Shown here piece by piece: positions 49,002 to 58,384 of a stretch of DNA of 64,000 nucleotides. A program made the translations under genes and the position numbers. The DNA comes from Legionella qingyii (GTDB lineage: Bacteria; Pseudomonadota; Gammaproteobacteria; Legionellales; Legionellaceae). Each line of letters starts with the position of its first letter. The first letter of the stretch is position 1. The DNA lies in contig NZ_QHJG01000021.1 in assembly GCF_003184185.1 (NCBI RefSeq), positions 150,112 through 214,111 on the forward strand, written 5' to 3'. The notes beneath the pieces were generated by a model, which did no database searches, was not told where the DNA came from, and was given only the letters and a program-made list of their open reading frames with translations.

Positions 49002-50528
49002 TCATTTTTCAGTAATTACTTGCTGAGAAATGAGCTTTGGTTTGGTCTGAGCATGACTATCTTCTAATAATTCATCTTTTGGCAGTTGGAATAAAACCAT
49101 AGGCAGCACCTCTTTAGTAATCACACCATGAGCATACGGTTCATTAATTTGCATTAAACGTTCATGCATTTTTGTTACTATGGGATCCCCTATTTGAGTT
49201 GCATCATCAGTAACTAAAACAATTCTATTCCCTAAGCTATTACGGGCAAAATACCAGTGAGATTCCATTTCAAATGAAATATCGTGCAACATTTCCTGCA
49301 ATTCTTGACTCGTAATAGAACAGCTTTCTAATTTCAGCATTTGTGTTTTATAACAAAATTCAAGTCTTGGTGCTTTATTTAAAAAGCCGGTACATTTGAC
49401 TACATCCTTTAACCGATAGCGAACAAAGCCCATCGCTGTTGTTAAAAATACCTCATAATTTTTGCCCTGTTCTAATTCCCAGGATTGCAAAAGATTTTCC
49501 TTTTCAATACTTTTACCCTCCTCAATAAACTCGGTAATATGGGCGCCAGGATGCAAAAATCCACCGGGCTGATTGTCTATCGGAACAGTAAGCCATCCCT
49601 CCGTAGCTGAAAAAGTGCCATCAACAATATCAACTCCTGATCCTAATAATTTTTTCAATTGTTGTGCAGGATATTCACAAAGAGCAGAAATCCAGCAGCC
49701 AACTACACTCAATGACGGCCAAAACTCCTTGAATGATCTTGGCTCTTGCTGTGCTAATTGACGCAAATACTCCCGTCGTTTCCTCGTAATTTGAATCGGT
49801 GGCAAAAATTCCGGAACTGCTTTATCACCTAATAAATAGGGTAAAAAGTGCCTAAAATTTTTAAGACAACGCTCAAAAAGAGCATCAATCACCATGGGAG
49901 TTACCGCAAATATTGCGCTAAGATCGGAGGCTAAAGCATACAAAGCAGACCATTGTATATAGACTTCTGTATTATCAAATAATTCATCAGGCAGAGCATA
50001 AAAACGCTTAATAAAAGAAGGTAAATTACGATAATTAAAATTGCTAATCCAACCCGAAGGAACGCCAGCTGGAGATGTTCGATGAGCATCTACTGCCGCC
50101 AGATAAAGTATTTTTTCTTGAAATAACCCAGGAAAATGCTGAGTCAGAGTATAAATATATGGCGGCATCGTACGTTGAAACTGGGTTTGGAACGAAGTAG
50201 TAATTGGGAAAAATTTTCGAACACCTGCTGTTCCTGATGTCTCTGACCAAAAAATCAATTTCTCCCCATTAAAGGGCTGAATAAGACTATATTGTGCAGC
50301 CAAGAGGTCTTCTTCATAATCTTCATACGTTGTGATTGGAAAATCACTCAGGTTTAAAGTATGGATACTTTTTAATGCAGCACTCCAATAAGAAGACCTT
50401 TTTAATAAAGGTATAATCTCTTGATTCCACAACTTTTCACGTGAACGCTGAGGATATTTCGTATCCTCAATAAAAGCCTGATATTTTTTTCGAGTAATTG
50501 CTGCGATTAATAATCTTTTCCAATTCAT
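49002..50528 (-). CDS. GH3-family acyl-adenylate/amidosynthetase-like enzyme
   Basis: GH3 enzymes, best known in plants, adenylate carboxylic acids and join them to amino acids. The 508-residue product has the ATP-binding FWSETSGTAGVRKFFPIT near residues 90-107, FSATEGWLTVPID in the middle, and VRYRLKDVVKCTGF, which corresponds to the third conserved motif. Its length is a little shorter than plant GH3. The ATG at 50528 is chosen over a TTG at 50555. It lies between the acyl-CoA dehydrogenase-like and acyltransferase genes. A role in coupling an acyl group to an amine is suggested. Confidence 0.82.
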   Translation of the reverse strand: MNWKRLLIAAITRKKYQAFIEDTKYPQRSREKLWNQEIIPLLKRSSYWSAALKSIHTLNLSDFPITTYEDYEEDLLAAQYSLIQPFNGEKLIFWSETSGTAGVRKFFPITTSFQTQFQRTMPPYIYTLTQHFPGLFQEKILYLAAVDAHRTSPAGVPSGWISNFNYRNLPSFIKRFYALPDELFDNTEVYIQWSALYALASDLSAIFAVTPMVIDALFERCLKNFRHFLPYLLGDKAVPEFLPPIQITRKRREYLRQLAQQEPRSFKEFWPSLSVVGCWISALCEYPAQQLKKLLGSGVDIVDGTFSATEGWLTVPIDNQPGGFLHPGAHITEFIEEGKSIEKENLLQSWELEQGKNYEVFLTTAMGFVRYRLKDVVKCTGFLNKAPRLEFCYKTQMLKLESCSITSQELQEMLHDISFEMESHWYFARNSLGNRIVLVTDDATQIGDPIVTKMHERLMQINEPYAHGVITKEVLPMVLFQLPKDELLEDSHAQTKPKLISQQVITEK

Positions 50529-50596
50529 TCTTATTGCTGACCTAAATGAATACAATACACAATAATAACTGCAAAAGCTAAAGTTAGCGAGGCACT

Positions 50597-52282
50597 TTAA
50601 TCCGGTATTTTTATTGGGACCACAGAGAACATTTTATTTTGTTCATCAAACAAGGCTAAATGCTCCGCCATAGACTCTTGCAATCTATTATCAACATTTG
50701 AGTGCGTATTTAATCTATTAAGAATGAGTTGAATTGCCAAATTGATCCACTCAACTCCTCCTAGTTCCTGAGCCATTAATTTCTGATTGTAATGCCAAAA
50801 ATGAATACAAGAACTTGCTGCAAAAATCCAACAATACTGCTCTGCCAGACGAAAAGCAGTCAAACTGCGCGGATCAAATTGTTTTTGCTCTTGCAAGTCA
50901 ATTACATTCTGATCCAATCGTTTGAGTTCAATACGAACCGCATTAATTAATGAGCTGATTTGCGGTGATTCTAATGTGGATAAACCAGCCAAAATATCGT
51001 CTTCAGTATGGGTAAAAAGACCTAAACGATCCATAGACAATTTTGGACAAATGCAGTTGAGATTGAAAATATCCTCCAAGTGTTGTGACTGATTTGGAGA
51101 ACTTCCCCTCATTCCTGCTTGTGGCAATAAACTACCAGCAATCACGGATAAATTAACTTGACTACTCCCATCAAATAAACCGACTACCGGGATATCACGT
51201 CTGATTTTTTGAAACATAGCCCACTCTGTTGTGCGTAAATAAGCGCGAGCTCCCATCACTATACTACACTGTTCGACAATTTCTTCGGTTATTTTGGGAA
51301 TAAGGAATTTAATGATGGCAGACCAAAATGATAATTTCTCAGGCATCACAGAGCAAGCCCGGGCTACTGCTAATGCCGTACAATCGGCAATAAGTAACTG
51401 CGTAAAAAGCTCACCAAGGCGTTGTTTTACTACAGGAATTTGATATGCGGTTTTGCCATATAATTGCCTTTGCTGACTAAAAGAAAGTGCTAATCGCAAA
51501 GCAGTATCTGCTGCACCCACAGAAAAAGAAGCACATAAAGTTCGGGAAACCTGTAAGGTTTTATAGATGATTTCCAATCCGCGTTTTTCATCCCCAACCA
51601 ATGCATCTTGCGGCAAAAAAACGTTCTCCAAAGAAAACCCACTGATGTCTAATCCTCTAACTCCAAGTGTAGGAAGTTTGGGCGTTGGCATAAATCCAGA
51701 TTGAATTATCGATTTATCCAGGAAAAAAACCGAGAAGCCTAATGGCCCTCCTTGAGAATGAGTACGAGAAAGAAGCGTCACACTGTGTCCTAAGGTAGCA
51801 AAATTAATACACCACTTTCTACCGGATAATTCCCATCCATTCTTACAAGGATGAGCAAATACTTCATTTGCCATAATATCAGAACCATGCGCCTCCTCAG
51901 TCAAGGCACAGGCAGTGATTTCCCCTCGCCGAAGAGATGCGGCCAAATTTTTTTTCTGATTTTCGCTTCCTGCGATCCACAGAGGTAATGCACCCAAAAA
52001 TGGAAGACCCAAAGCGATGCCAATAGTTACATCTCGTCTGCATATTGATTTCGCTAGAAAATATCCGACGTCGAGTGAAACAAATTTCCCTCCAAGGCTT
52101 TGAGGGATTAGATATTCCATATATCCCCACTGCTGGATCAATCTAATTTGTGACCAGGCAAGTTCTTCTTGCTCATCATATTGCAAGCTGTCTTGAAAAT
52201 TGAGAGGCGTCTCCTGCTTTGCAGGATTTCCCAAGTAGGCTTCAAATGAATTTATTAATTGCTGTAAATCAAGGCAAGTCAT
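50597..52282 (-). CDS. Acyl-CoA dehydrogenase family flavoprotein
   Basis: These FAD enzymes introduce a double bond alpha-beta to an acyl thioester. The 561-residue product has the family order: substrate and FAD loop TACALTEEAHGSD (near residues 131-143), GLRGLD-like VRGLDISGFSLENV, and FSQQRQLYGKTAYQIPVVKQ in the C-terminal helical domain. It then carries a longer C-terminal extension than standard 380-residue enzymes. The usual catalytic Glu is not assigned. Its cluster neighbours suggest a carrier-bound or CoA-bound intermediate as substrate. Confidence 0.88.
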   Translation of the reverse strand: MTCLDLQQLINSFEAYLGNPAKQETPLNFQDSLQYDEQEELAWSQIRLIQQWGYMEYLIPQSLGGKFVSLDVGYFLAKSICRRDVTIGIALGLPFLGALPLWIAGSENQKKNLAASLRRGEITACALTEEAHGSDIMANEVFAHPCKNGWELSGRKWCINFATLGHSVTLLSRTHSQGGPLGFSVFFLDKSIIQSGFMPTPKLPTLGVRGLDISGFSLENVFLPQDALVGDEKRGLEIIYKTLQVSRTLCASFSVGAADTALRLALSFSQQRQLYGKTAYQIPVVKQRLGELFTQLLIADCTALAVARACSVMPEKLSFWSAIIKFLIPKITEEIVEQCSIVMGARAYLRTTEWAMFQKIRRDIPVVGLFDGSSQVNLSVIAGSLLPQAGMRGSSPNQSQHLEDIFNLNCICPKLSMDRLGLFTHTEDDILAGLSTLESPQISSLINAVRIELKRLDQNVIDLQEQKQFDPRSLTAFRLAEQYCWIFAASSCIHFWHYNQKLMAQELGGVEWINLAIQLILNRLNTHSNVDNRLQESMAEHLALFDEQNKMFSVVPIKIPD

Positions 52283-52318
52283 AATGATCCTTACTTAATT
52301 GCAATGGTGCTTCTCTAA

Positions 52319-52390
52319 GAAAACCTCCCTCACCCCTACCCCCCATTGGGGAGAAGGGGCCGCAGGATGGATGAGGGGTAAGTTTTCTTC
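52319..52390. repeat. GC-rich imperfect palindrome
   Basis: Between two minus-strand cluster genes lies AAAACCTCCCTCACCCCTACC, shortened here to its key arms: CTCACCCCT pairs with ATGAGGGGT, CCCC with GGGG, and AAAAC with GTTTT outside. The C-rich and G-rich arms stand out against AT-rich surroundings. It looks like a REP or small mobile repeat and could separate the two genes' transcripts. Confidence 0.6.
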
Positions 52391-52417
52391 CACCTCGAAC
52401 ACTCATTAAGAAAACGT

Positions 52418-53836
52418 CTACACAATAGAATGTCGTGCCATTGGCAAATGGTCCATCTTGCGATATACATATTCCAAATGTTGGCTTAATCTCCCACGTA
52501 TTTGCTGAGGAGTAATAATTTCGTCGATTAATCCAGACACAAAAGCATCTTCTAAAGAAGGATCAAGATGCCGCATGTCAGTAACACAATGCTTCGTCTC
52601 AGTAGACACTTGTCCATCAGTATTTTGAACCCTTTTCGTAGTCTCTTTACTCATTACACCAAGAGTTGCTGTCTCCAAAGACAAGACCAGATCTCCTTGT
52701 TGAGATGCAGTTTGCATCATCAGAAATGCTGCAGCTCCATAGCATTTACGCACAATCACACTCATTCTAGGAACTCGAGTTTGCATCGCAGCACATAGCC
52801 TCGCTCCGTGTTGTAACAATCCCTTTTGTTCTTCGCGTTTTCCAGGCATAAATCCGGGAACATCAATTAAAGTAAGCACTGGAATCCGATAGGCATCACA
52901 TATCCGAATAAATTTAGCTGCTTTTTGCGCTGCATCTGAATCAATTGCACCACTAAAACGAGTACTCTGATTAGCAACGATACCTACTACATACCCATGA
53001 ATACGTACAAAAGCACAAATCATGGCTTGTCCATAGGCGCTTTTGTATTGCCATATTTCAGAATTATCGACAATTGCCTGAATCAATTCGAGCATATTAA
53101 ATGGCACTCGCGGATCAGCTGGAATATTGGGTAAAGCATGAACAGGCTCTTGCACCGAATGGATAGGAGGACATTCTCCACCATGTGATGGAAAAATGTT
53201 GAGCATGGCTTTTACATGATTTATTTGCGCACTGATACTGTCATCGACAAAATCAGCAATACCTGTAGTACCTGCATGCATTGCTGTACCACCTAATTCA
53301 CTCATACTGACTTTTTCGCCTATAGCTTGCTGAACTACCATCGGACTCGTTACCATTAGGTAACTGCGATGCTTGTTGAAAAAAAGCAGGTCCATTAGTA
53401 CTGCAGAATAAGCGGGTGCCCCGAGAGTTGGAGCAACAAGCACCGCAAATTGTGGAATCACACCGGATAAGTTGATGTTACGTGCGATAATTTGTGTATA
53501 TTCATCACCACTTAATAAATTTTCTTCTAAAGAAATTCCCGGAGAGGCTAAAAAAGCAATAATCGGGATACGTAAATCTTTGGCCCTATCCATAAGACGC
53601 ACAATTTTTTTTGCGCCCTGGCTCGTAATATACCCTCGGTTAACTGAATTATCATGGGCATATATTGCAACGGGACGGTGGTTTATTTTAGCCAACCCCG
53701 TAATCACTTCAGCACCAAATTGTAAATGGGTTTGATTATTAGGAATATAATCAGCAAGTAATGGAAGAAAACTATGTTCGTCAATAAGATTTTCTATCCA
53801 TTTCATCGTGGTTTTACCAACGGACGACGAGGACAT
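52418..53836 (-). CDS. Acyl-CoA carboxylase carboxyltransferase (beta) subunit
   Basis: This subunit moves a carboxyl group from biotin to an acyl-CoA, forming malonyl- or methylmalonyl-CoA type extenders. With the ATG at 53836 the product is 472 residues and contains both crotonase-fold halves. The first has GYITSQGAKKIVRLMDRAKD and the second LIDVPGFMPGKREEQKG, a strong propionyl-CoA carboxylase-type block. No biotin carboxylase or biotin carrier gene is in the window, so it must share one encoded elsewhere or have another role. It is the first gene of the leftward arm. Confidence 0.87.
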   Translation of the reverse strand: MSSSSVGKTTMKWIENLIDEHSFLPLLADYIPNNQTHLQFGAEVITGLAKINHRPVAIYAHDNSVNRGYITSQGAKKIVRLMDRAKDLRIPIIAFLASPGISLEENLLSGDEYTQIIARNINLSGVIPQFAVLVAPTLGAPAYSAVLMDLLFFNKHRSYLMVTSPMVVQQAIGEKVSMSELGGTAMHAGTTGIADFVDDSISAQINHVKAMLNIFPSHGGECPPIHSVQEPVHALPNIPADPRVPFNMLELIQAIVDNSEIWQYKSAYGQAMICAFVRIHGYVVGIVANQSTRFSGAIDSDAAQKAAKFIRICDAYRIPVLTLIDVPGFMPGKREEQKGLLQHGARLCAAMQTRVPRMSVIVRKCYGAAAFLMMQTASQQGDLVLSLETATLGVMSKETTKRVQNTDGQVSTETKHCVTDMRHLDPSLEDAFVSGLIDEIITPQQIRGRLSQHLEYVYRKMDHLPMARHSIV

Positions 53837-53996
53837 ATCATGCTCAGTTAAAATAAATTTTATATAAAATATACACTTCGTAATTACAAGGGTCAATTTT
53901 TCCTAAAAAACAGCTATAATTTAGGCACATTGACTTCCTATAATTTATAGTACGCGCTAAAAAAAGCAAACTAAAGAACATAATAAAAGGTTATTT
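53837..53996. promoter_or_regulatory. Divergent promoter region of the biosynthetic cluster
   Basis: These 160 AT-rich bases separate the leftward arm (carboxyltransferase onward) from the rightward arm (KAS III onward), so both arms are probably started here. TATAATTTA occurs at about 53910 and again near 53940 (TATAATTTATA), giving two -10-like boxes on the plus strand. No -35 boxes or operator are clear. Confidence 0.45.
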
Positions 53997-55046
53997 ATGG
54001 AAATTTTGCATCCTAACATTCGTTTTGATATTACAGCCGCATCTCGCGTCCTTCCTGACTCCCCCTCTATTACCAATCTGGAAATTTTACAAAACTTTCC
54101 AAGAACCTCAGAGCATTCTTTAGCTTTTTTAGAGAAATTTGCTGAAAAAATTGGCGAGGAGTTTGGTTTTTATTCCCGTTATTGGTGTCATAAACCTTGG
54201 GAATCTTTAGATAAGTCTCGAGAATTGACATCTGAATCCTTAGCGACTGAGGCGGTACAAAAATTGTTTGCGAACTATACCCCCTCAAAAATACATGCCT
54301 TTTTACTGGGCTCTACTACCAATAAACGATTTACAGGCTCTCAAGCTGCTGCAGTTCTTGGGAACTTAGGAATAGATGCCCCTGCTTATGATTTAAAAAC
54401 TGGCTGTTCAACTTCTCTATCTACGCTTCATCTTGCCTACGCCTTAATGGCCTTAGGGTACCCTAATGTGATGGTGAGTTGTGCTGAAACCTTATCTAAA
54501 GTAATCGATCCTGAAAATGAAAAAACATGGATAGGATTAGGTGATGGTGCAGCCGCCTTGCTCATGGAAAAAAAAGAAACTGGTGCATTCACCGTTGAGA
54601 AAACCTTTTTTTCTACGGAAGGAAAATATGTAGAAGCATTTACCACCCATGGTGTTTTTCCCCCCTCCAAAGAACAAATCGATACTGTAGGCTATCACTT
54701 AATTGGTGATGAGTCGCTAATGAAAGAACTCGCTTATACTAAATACAAGCAGATGCTAGCCCATTTATTACCTACAGAAGAGGATAGAAACGCTATTACC
54801 TGGATTATCCCTCATCAAGTAAATCGCAAATTAATTACCGAACTGCTCCAAGAAAACCAAATGATGAACAAAGCAATTATTTGGGACTCCGATACGATTG
54901 GTAATATTGGTGGTGCATCCATTCTCTATTCTCTGGCTAGAGCAATTGAAGAAAATATTTTTGATCGATCTGGAAAAATACTTATGATGAGTGTCGGAGG
55001 TGGCCTCTCCTATGCAGGACAAGTTCTCCGATTTCACCAGTCATAA
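53997..55046 (+). CDS. KAS III-like ketoacyl synthase (FabH family), first copy
   Basis: KAS III enzymes join an acyl starter to a malonyl unit by Claisen condensation. The 349-residue product keeps the catalytic triad: Cys137 in KTGCSTSL, His273 in IPHQVN and Asn303 in GNIGGAS. The usual D-I-x-A-A-C-A-G-F active-site block is altered to YDLKTGCSTSL, so this is a diverged member and the starter may be unusual. AAAGG precedes the ATG. It opens the rightward arm, seven bases before the FAAL gene. Confidence 0.88.
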   Translation: MEILHPNIRFDITAASRVLPDSPSITNLEILQNFPRTSEHSLAFLEKFAEKIGEEFGFYSRYWCHKPWESLDKSRELTSESLATEAVQKLFANYTPSKIHAFLLGSTTNKRFTGSQAAAVLGNLGIDAPAYDLKTGCSTSLSTLHLAYALMALGYPNVMVSCAETLSKVIDPENEKTWIGLGDGAAALLMEKKETGAFTVEKTFFSTEGKYVEAFTTHGVFPPSKEQIDTVGYHLIGDESLMKELAYTKYKQMLAHLLPTEEDRNAITWIIPHQVNRKLITELLQENQMMNKAIIWDSDTIGNIGGASILYSLARAIEENIFDRSGKILMMSVGGGLSYAGQVLRFHQS

Positions 55047-55052
55047 GGGCCG

Positions 55053-56801
55053 ATGATGAATAAAGAGATTTTTAGCTGTGAATCACTAGTTGATGCAATT
55101 CGATCCAGAGCTCTTCATACCCCAGAGAAAATAAGCTGCACTTTTCTAAACAGAAACTTAGAAGAAAAAATGACTTTTTTTGAATTGGATGAACGGGCAA
55201 GAGCCATTGCAGCACAATTACAAGCCCAAGGAGTAAAACCTGGAGATAGAATCTTATTATTATTTTCTCCAGGACTACCCTTGATTCAGGCTTTTTTTGG
55301 TTGTCTTTACGCGGGATGTATTGCTGTACCCATTTATCCTCCTGCCCAAGCAAAATTATTGGATAAAGCACATCGCATCATTCATAATGCACAACCAGTA
55401 TGTGTGCTTATGACAGCCGATCATTTGGTTAAATTTGCCACACTGGATTGTAAAGGAAAACCACATCTTGATGAAGTGCCATGCTTTGCTATAGACAGCA
55501 TGGAATTACCAATGAGTTTTTTTTGGCACCCCCCCCTTATTCGCGGACAAGACATTGCATTTCTGCAGTACACATCAGGATCAACGATGCATCCTAAAGG
55601 GGTCATGGTCACCCACTGCAATTTATTGGATAATATTCACAAAATATATGCTGCATTTCAGTTAAATGAGGAAACTATTTCATTCAGTTGGCTTCCGCCC
55701 CATCATGATATGGGGTTAATAGGTTATATTTTAACTCCGATTTATGCGGGGGTACCTACCTATCTGATGTCTCCATTTTCTTTTTTACAAAATCCTCTTT
55801 CCTGGTTACAAAACATTAGTAAATATCGAGCGACCATAAGCGGTAGCCCTAATTTCGCTTACGATTATTGTGTAAAACGCATTAAGGAAGAAAAAAAACA
55901 GGGGCTCGATTTAAGCTGCTGGCAAATTGCATCGAATGGGGCCGAACCCATTCGAAAAGAAACATTAGAACATTTTTATCATGCATTTAAAGATTATGGA
56001 TTTCACAAAGAAGCCTTCTATCCTTGTTATGGTTTGGCTGAAGCAACCTTGTTAGTTACAGGAAATACCCCAGGCACTCCCTATCGTACACTCACTTTGG
56101 CTAAAGAACAGTATCAGGATCATCGTGTCCATTTTGCTACAGAAGAAAGCCCTCATAGCCATAGTTTAATTAGTTGCGGCCGCTTTATGCAAACAGTAAA
56201 AATTGTAGATCCGGAAACACTCGCCCTCTGCAGTAATGACCAAATTGGTGAAATTTGGGTGCACAGTGCCAGCGTAGCCCAGGGATACTGGCAACAAAAT
56301 GAAGAAACACAACATACGTTTCACGGTAAAATTTCTGGTGATGTAAGTAATCAATTGTATTTAAGAACTGGCGATTTAGGGTTTGTACATGAAGAGGAAT
56401 TATATGTGACGGGTCGGATTAAAGATTTGATTATCCTTTATGGTAAAAATCATTACCCGCAAGATATCGAGTACTCTATTCTCCATGCCCCAGTACATCA
56501 CTCTCTGGGCAAATGTGCTGCGTTTGTTATTCAAAGAGAACAAGAATATGAACTGACCGTCATGTGTGAGGTAAAAAACCGTTTTATGTCGCCTGAGGAG
56601 CAAGATAATTTATTCAATACAGTGTTTGAACTGATCTATCAGACACATCAACTCGAAATTCATAATATTATTCTTATTCCACTCAAAGCGATGCCGCATA
56701 CAACCAGTGGGAAAATTCGTCGAAATTTCTGTCGCAAACATTTATTAGACAAAACATTACCTATAATCGCTACCTGGCGATTAAATAAGGTGGAGGGTTA
56801 A
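55053..56801 (+). CDS. Fatty acyl-AMP ligase (FAAL)
   Basis: FAALs activate fatty acids as acyl-AMP and load them onto acyl carrier proteins rather than CoA. The 582-residue product has the AMP-binding loop LQYTSGSTMHPKGVMVTH at about residues 171-188 and SWLPPHHDMGLIGYILTPIY, the FAAL-type block. It also has GYGLAEATL-like CYGLAEATLLVTG, LRTGDLGF, and a C-terminal TTSGKIRR with the adenylating Lys. IKDLIILYGKNHYPQDIE is typical of FAALs. The likely partner is the ACP encoded at 58151. Confidence 0.92.
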   Translation: MMNKEIFSCESLVDAIRSRALHTPEKISCTFLNRNLEEKMTFFELDERARAIAAQLQAQGVKPGDRILLLFSPGLPLIQAFFGCLYAGCIAVPIYPPAQAKLLDKAHRIIHNAQPVCVLMTADHLVKFATLDCKGKPHLDEVPCFAIDSMELPMSFFWHPPLIRGQDIAFLQYTSGSTMHPKGVMVTHCNLLDNIHKIYAAFQLNEETISFSWLPPHHDMGLIGYILTPIYAGVPTYLMSPFSFLQNPLSWLQNISKYRATISGSPNFAYDYCVKRIKEEKKQGLDLSCWQIASNGAEPIRKETLEHFYHAFKDYGFHKEAFYPCYGLAEATLLVTGNTPGTPYRTLTLAKEQYQDHRVHFATEESPHSHSLISCGRFMQTVKIVDPETLALCSNDQIGEIWVHSASVAQGYWQQNEETQHTFHGKISGDVSNQLYLRTGDLGFVHEEELYVTGRIKDLIILYGKNHYPQDIEYSILHAPVHHSLGKCAAFVIQREQEYELTVMCEVKNRFMSPEEQDNLFNTVFELIYQTHQLEIHNIILIPLKAMPHTTSGKIRRNFCRKHLLDKTLPIIATWRLNKVEG

Positions 56802-56805
56802 GATC

Positions 56806-58161
56806 ATGCAATTTCTATCTCAAGAATCTCCAAATAGAATTGCATTAAGCTTCGAGGATCAGAAATTTAGTTTTGCTGAACTAGAAACCGCTATCCAAAA
56901 AATGTCGCCCCAGTTGAAAAAACTACCGCCAGGAATATTGGTTTTACACGCCATACCCCAGTCTTCATTTGTGATTCAATTGTTAGCTGCTTTAAACATC
57001 GGAAAACCTGTTGCACTCTTTGCTCCTCAAGAATTGGGGCAGGAAAAACGCCATCTTTTAGGTACGAATATGACGGTGTGTGAGCAGGGTAAGCTCATCG
57101 ACATCCAGGAAAACAATCATATCAAACATCACCCGGAACTTGCTTTAGTACTATTTACCTCCGGTAGTACAGGACAAATGAAAGCGGTACAACTGTCTCT
57201 AAAAAATATTACAGCAAATTGCAAGGCAGTGATTAATGCACTTGAATTTTCCAGAATAGACGATCAATTATTATTTTTACCCCTGTCATACTCTTTTGGC
57301 CTCCTTGGTCAATTACTTCCTGGATTAATCGCTGGAATAAAAACACAACTGATTACGCAATTTACGGATATTAAAACACTATTAGAGACGCATGCTGTTC
57401 CTCAAATGTGGAGCGGTGTTCCCTCTCATTGGGTCGCGATTCATAAAATGGCGAGTCTTTTTCCGGAAAGTGCAGCAAAAATAAAAGCGATCGTCTCCGC
57501 TGGAGCACCCTTGAGCATTACATTGCGTCATCGTTTGATACAGACCTTCCCCAATGCAATAATTTATAATAATTATGGTTTAACAGAAGCGGCCCCACGA
57601 GTATTGACTTATTCCAACAAAGATCCATTATTTCTTGAGGATTTTGCTGGCTATCCAGTAGGTGATTGGCAGATACGTTTGTCAGAAGAAAATGAGTTGC
57701 TCATTAAAGGGAGCCAGCTCATGTTGGGCTACTTGGGAGAGGAAAAACAAACTCGAATGCACAATGGTTGGTTTTTTACTGGGGATTTAGCAGAAAAACT
57801 ACCCTCCGGGTTGGTGGCAATTAAAGGACGCCTGGATCATATCGTCAATATAGGCGGTGAGAAAGTCAATTTAATTGATATAGAACATAAAATTTGCCAA
57901 ATTGAAGGAATTAAGGAAGTCATTGTTATCCCTTTAGATGATGAATTATATGGTGTCCGTTTACTTGCATGTTTGGAACAAGACAATTTCAGCGCCACAA
58001 CCACAGAACACATGCTTTCCGAACAATTAAAACAACATTTTTTACCCAAAAAACTTCCAATTACGGTGCATTTATTGAAAAAATTGCCACGTAACCAACA
58101 CGGCAAGCTTGATAGAAAAGCGCTACTTTTAAGTCAGAAGGAAAAAATCCATGCTCACTGA
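56806..58161 (+). CDS. AMP-binding acyl-activating enzyme
   Basis: A second ANL-superfamily adenylating enzyme, 451 residues, shorter than the FAAL. It has VLFTSGSTGQMKAVQLS (P-loop), YNNYGLTEAAPRV, FTGDLAEKLPSG, GRLDHIVNIGGEKVN and a C-terminal Lys in QHGKLDRKAL. It lacks the FAAL insertion and looks closer to CoA ligases or standalone adenylation domains. GGAGG precedes the ATG. It overlaps the ACP gene by 11 bases, which suggests that it loads a starter or extender, perhaps not a fatty acid, on that ACP. Confidence 0.87.
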   Translation: MQFLSQESPNRIALSFEDQKFSFAELETAIQKMSPQLKKLPPGILVLHAIPQSSFVIQLLAALNIGKPVALFAPQELGQEKRHLLGTNMTVCEQGKLIDIQENNHIKHHPELALVLFTSGSTGQMKAVQLSLKNITANCKAVINALEFSRIDDQLLFLPLSYSFGLLGQLLPGLIAGIKTQLITQFTDIKTLLETHAVPQMWSGVPSHWVAIHKMASLFPESAAKIKAIVSAGAPLSITLRHRLIQTFPNAIIYNNYGLTEAAPRVLTYSNKDPLFLEDFAGYPVGDWQIRLSEENELLIKGSQLMLGYLGEEKQTRMHNGWFFTGDLAEKLPSGLVAIKGRLDHIVNIGGEKVNLIDIEHKICQIEGIKEVIVIPLDDELYGVRLLACLEQDNFSATTTEHMLSEQLKQHFLPKKLPITVHLLKKLPRNQHGKLDRKALLLSQKEKIHAH

Positions 58162-58384
58162 ACGAATTCGCAATACATTAGTAAAGATTGGACTAGGAAA
58201 TCTTCCTAAAGATTCATCTGCCTCATTGGAACAAGGAGGCTTAGATAGCCTAATGTTAGCCTTACTCATCATCGAGTTGGAACGAGAATTCAAAATTAAG
58301 ATTCCGGTTATCCCCTTAATAAAAGAACACTATGAATCAATAGACAGTATAGAAAAACATTTAGTTGAGCTGGGGGCAAAATGA
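58151..58384 (+). CDS. Acyl carrier protein, cluster copy 1
   Basis: Carries the growing chain on a phosphopantetheine arm. The 77-residue product has Ser33 in GGLDSLMLALLIIEL, the attachment motif. It is flanked by acidic helices and closes with IKEHYESIDSIEKHLVE. The gene overlaps its neighbours on both sides (11 bases with the AMP-binding enzyme, 4 bases ATGA with the SDR), so translation is coupled and stoichiometry controlled. It is distinct from the housekeeping AcpP. Confidence 0.9.
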   Translation: MLTERIRNTLVKIGLGNLPKDSSASLEQGGLDSLMLALLIIELEREFKIKIPVIPLIKEHYESIDSIEKHLVELGAK

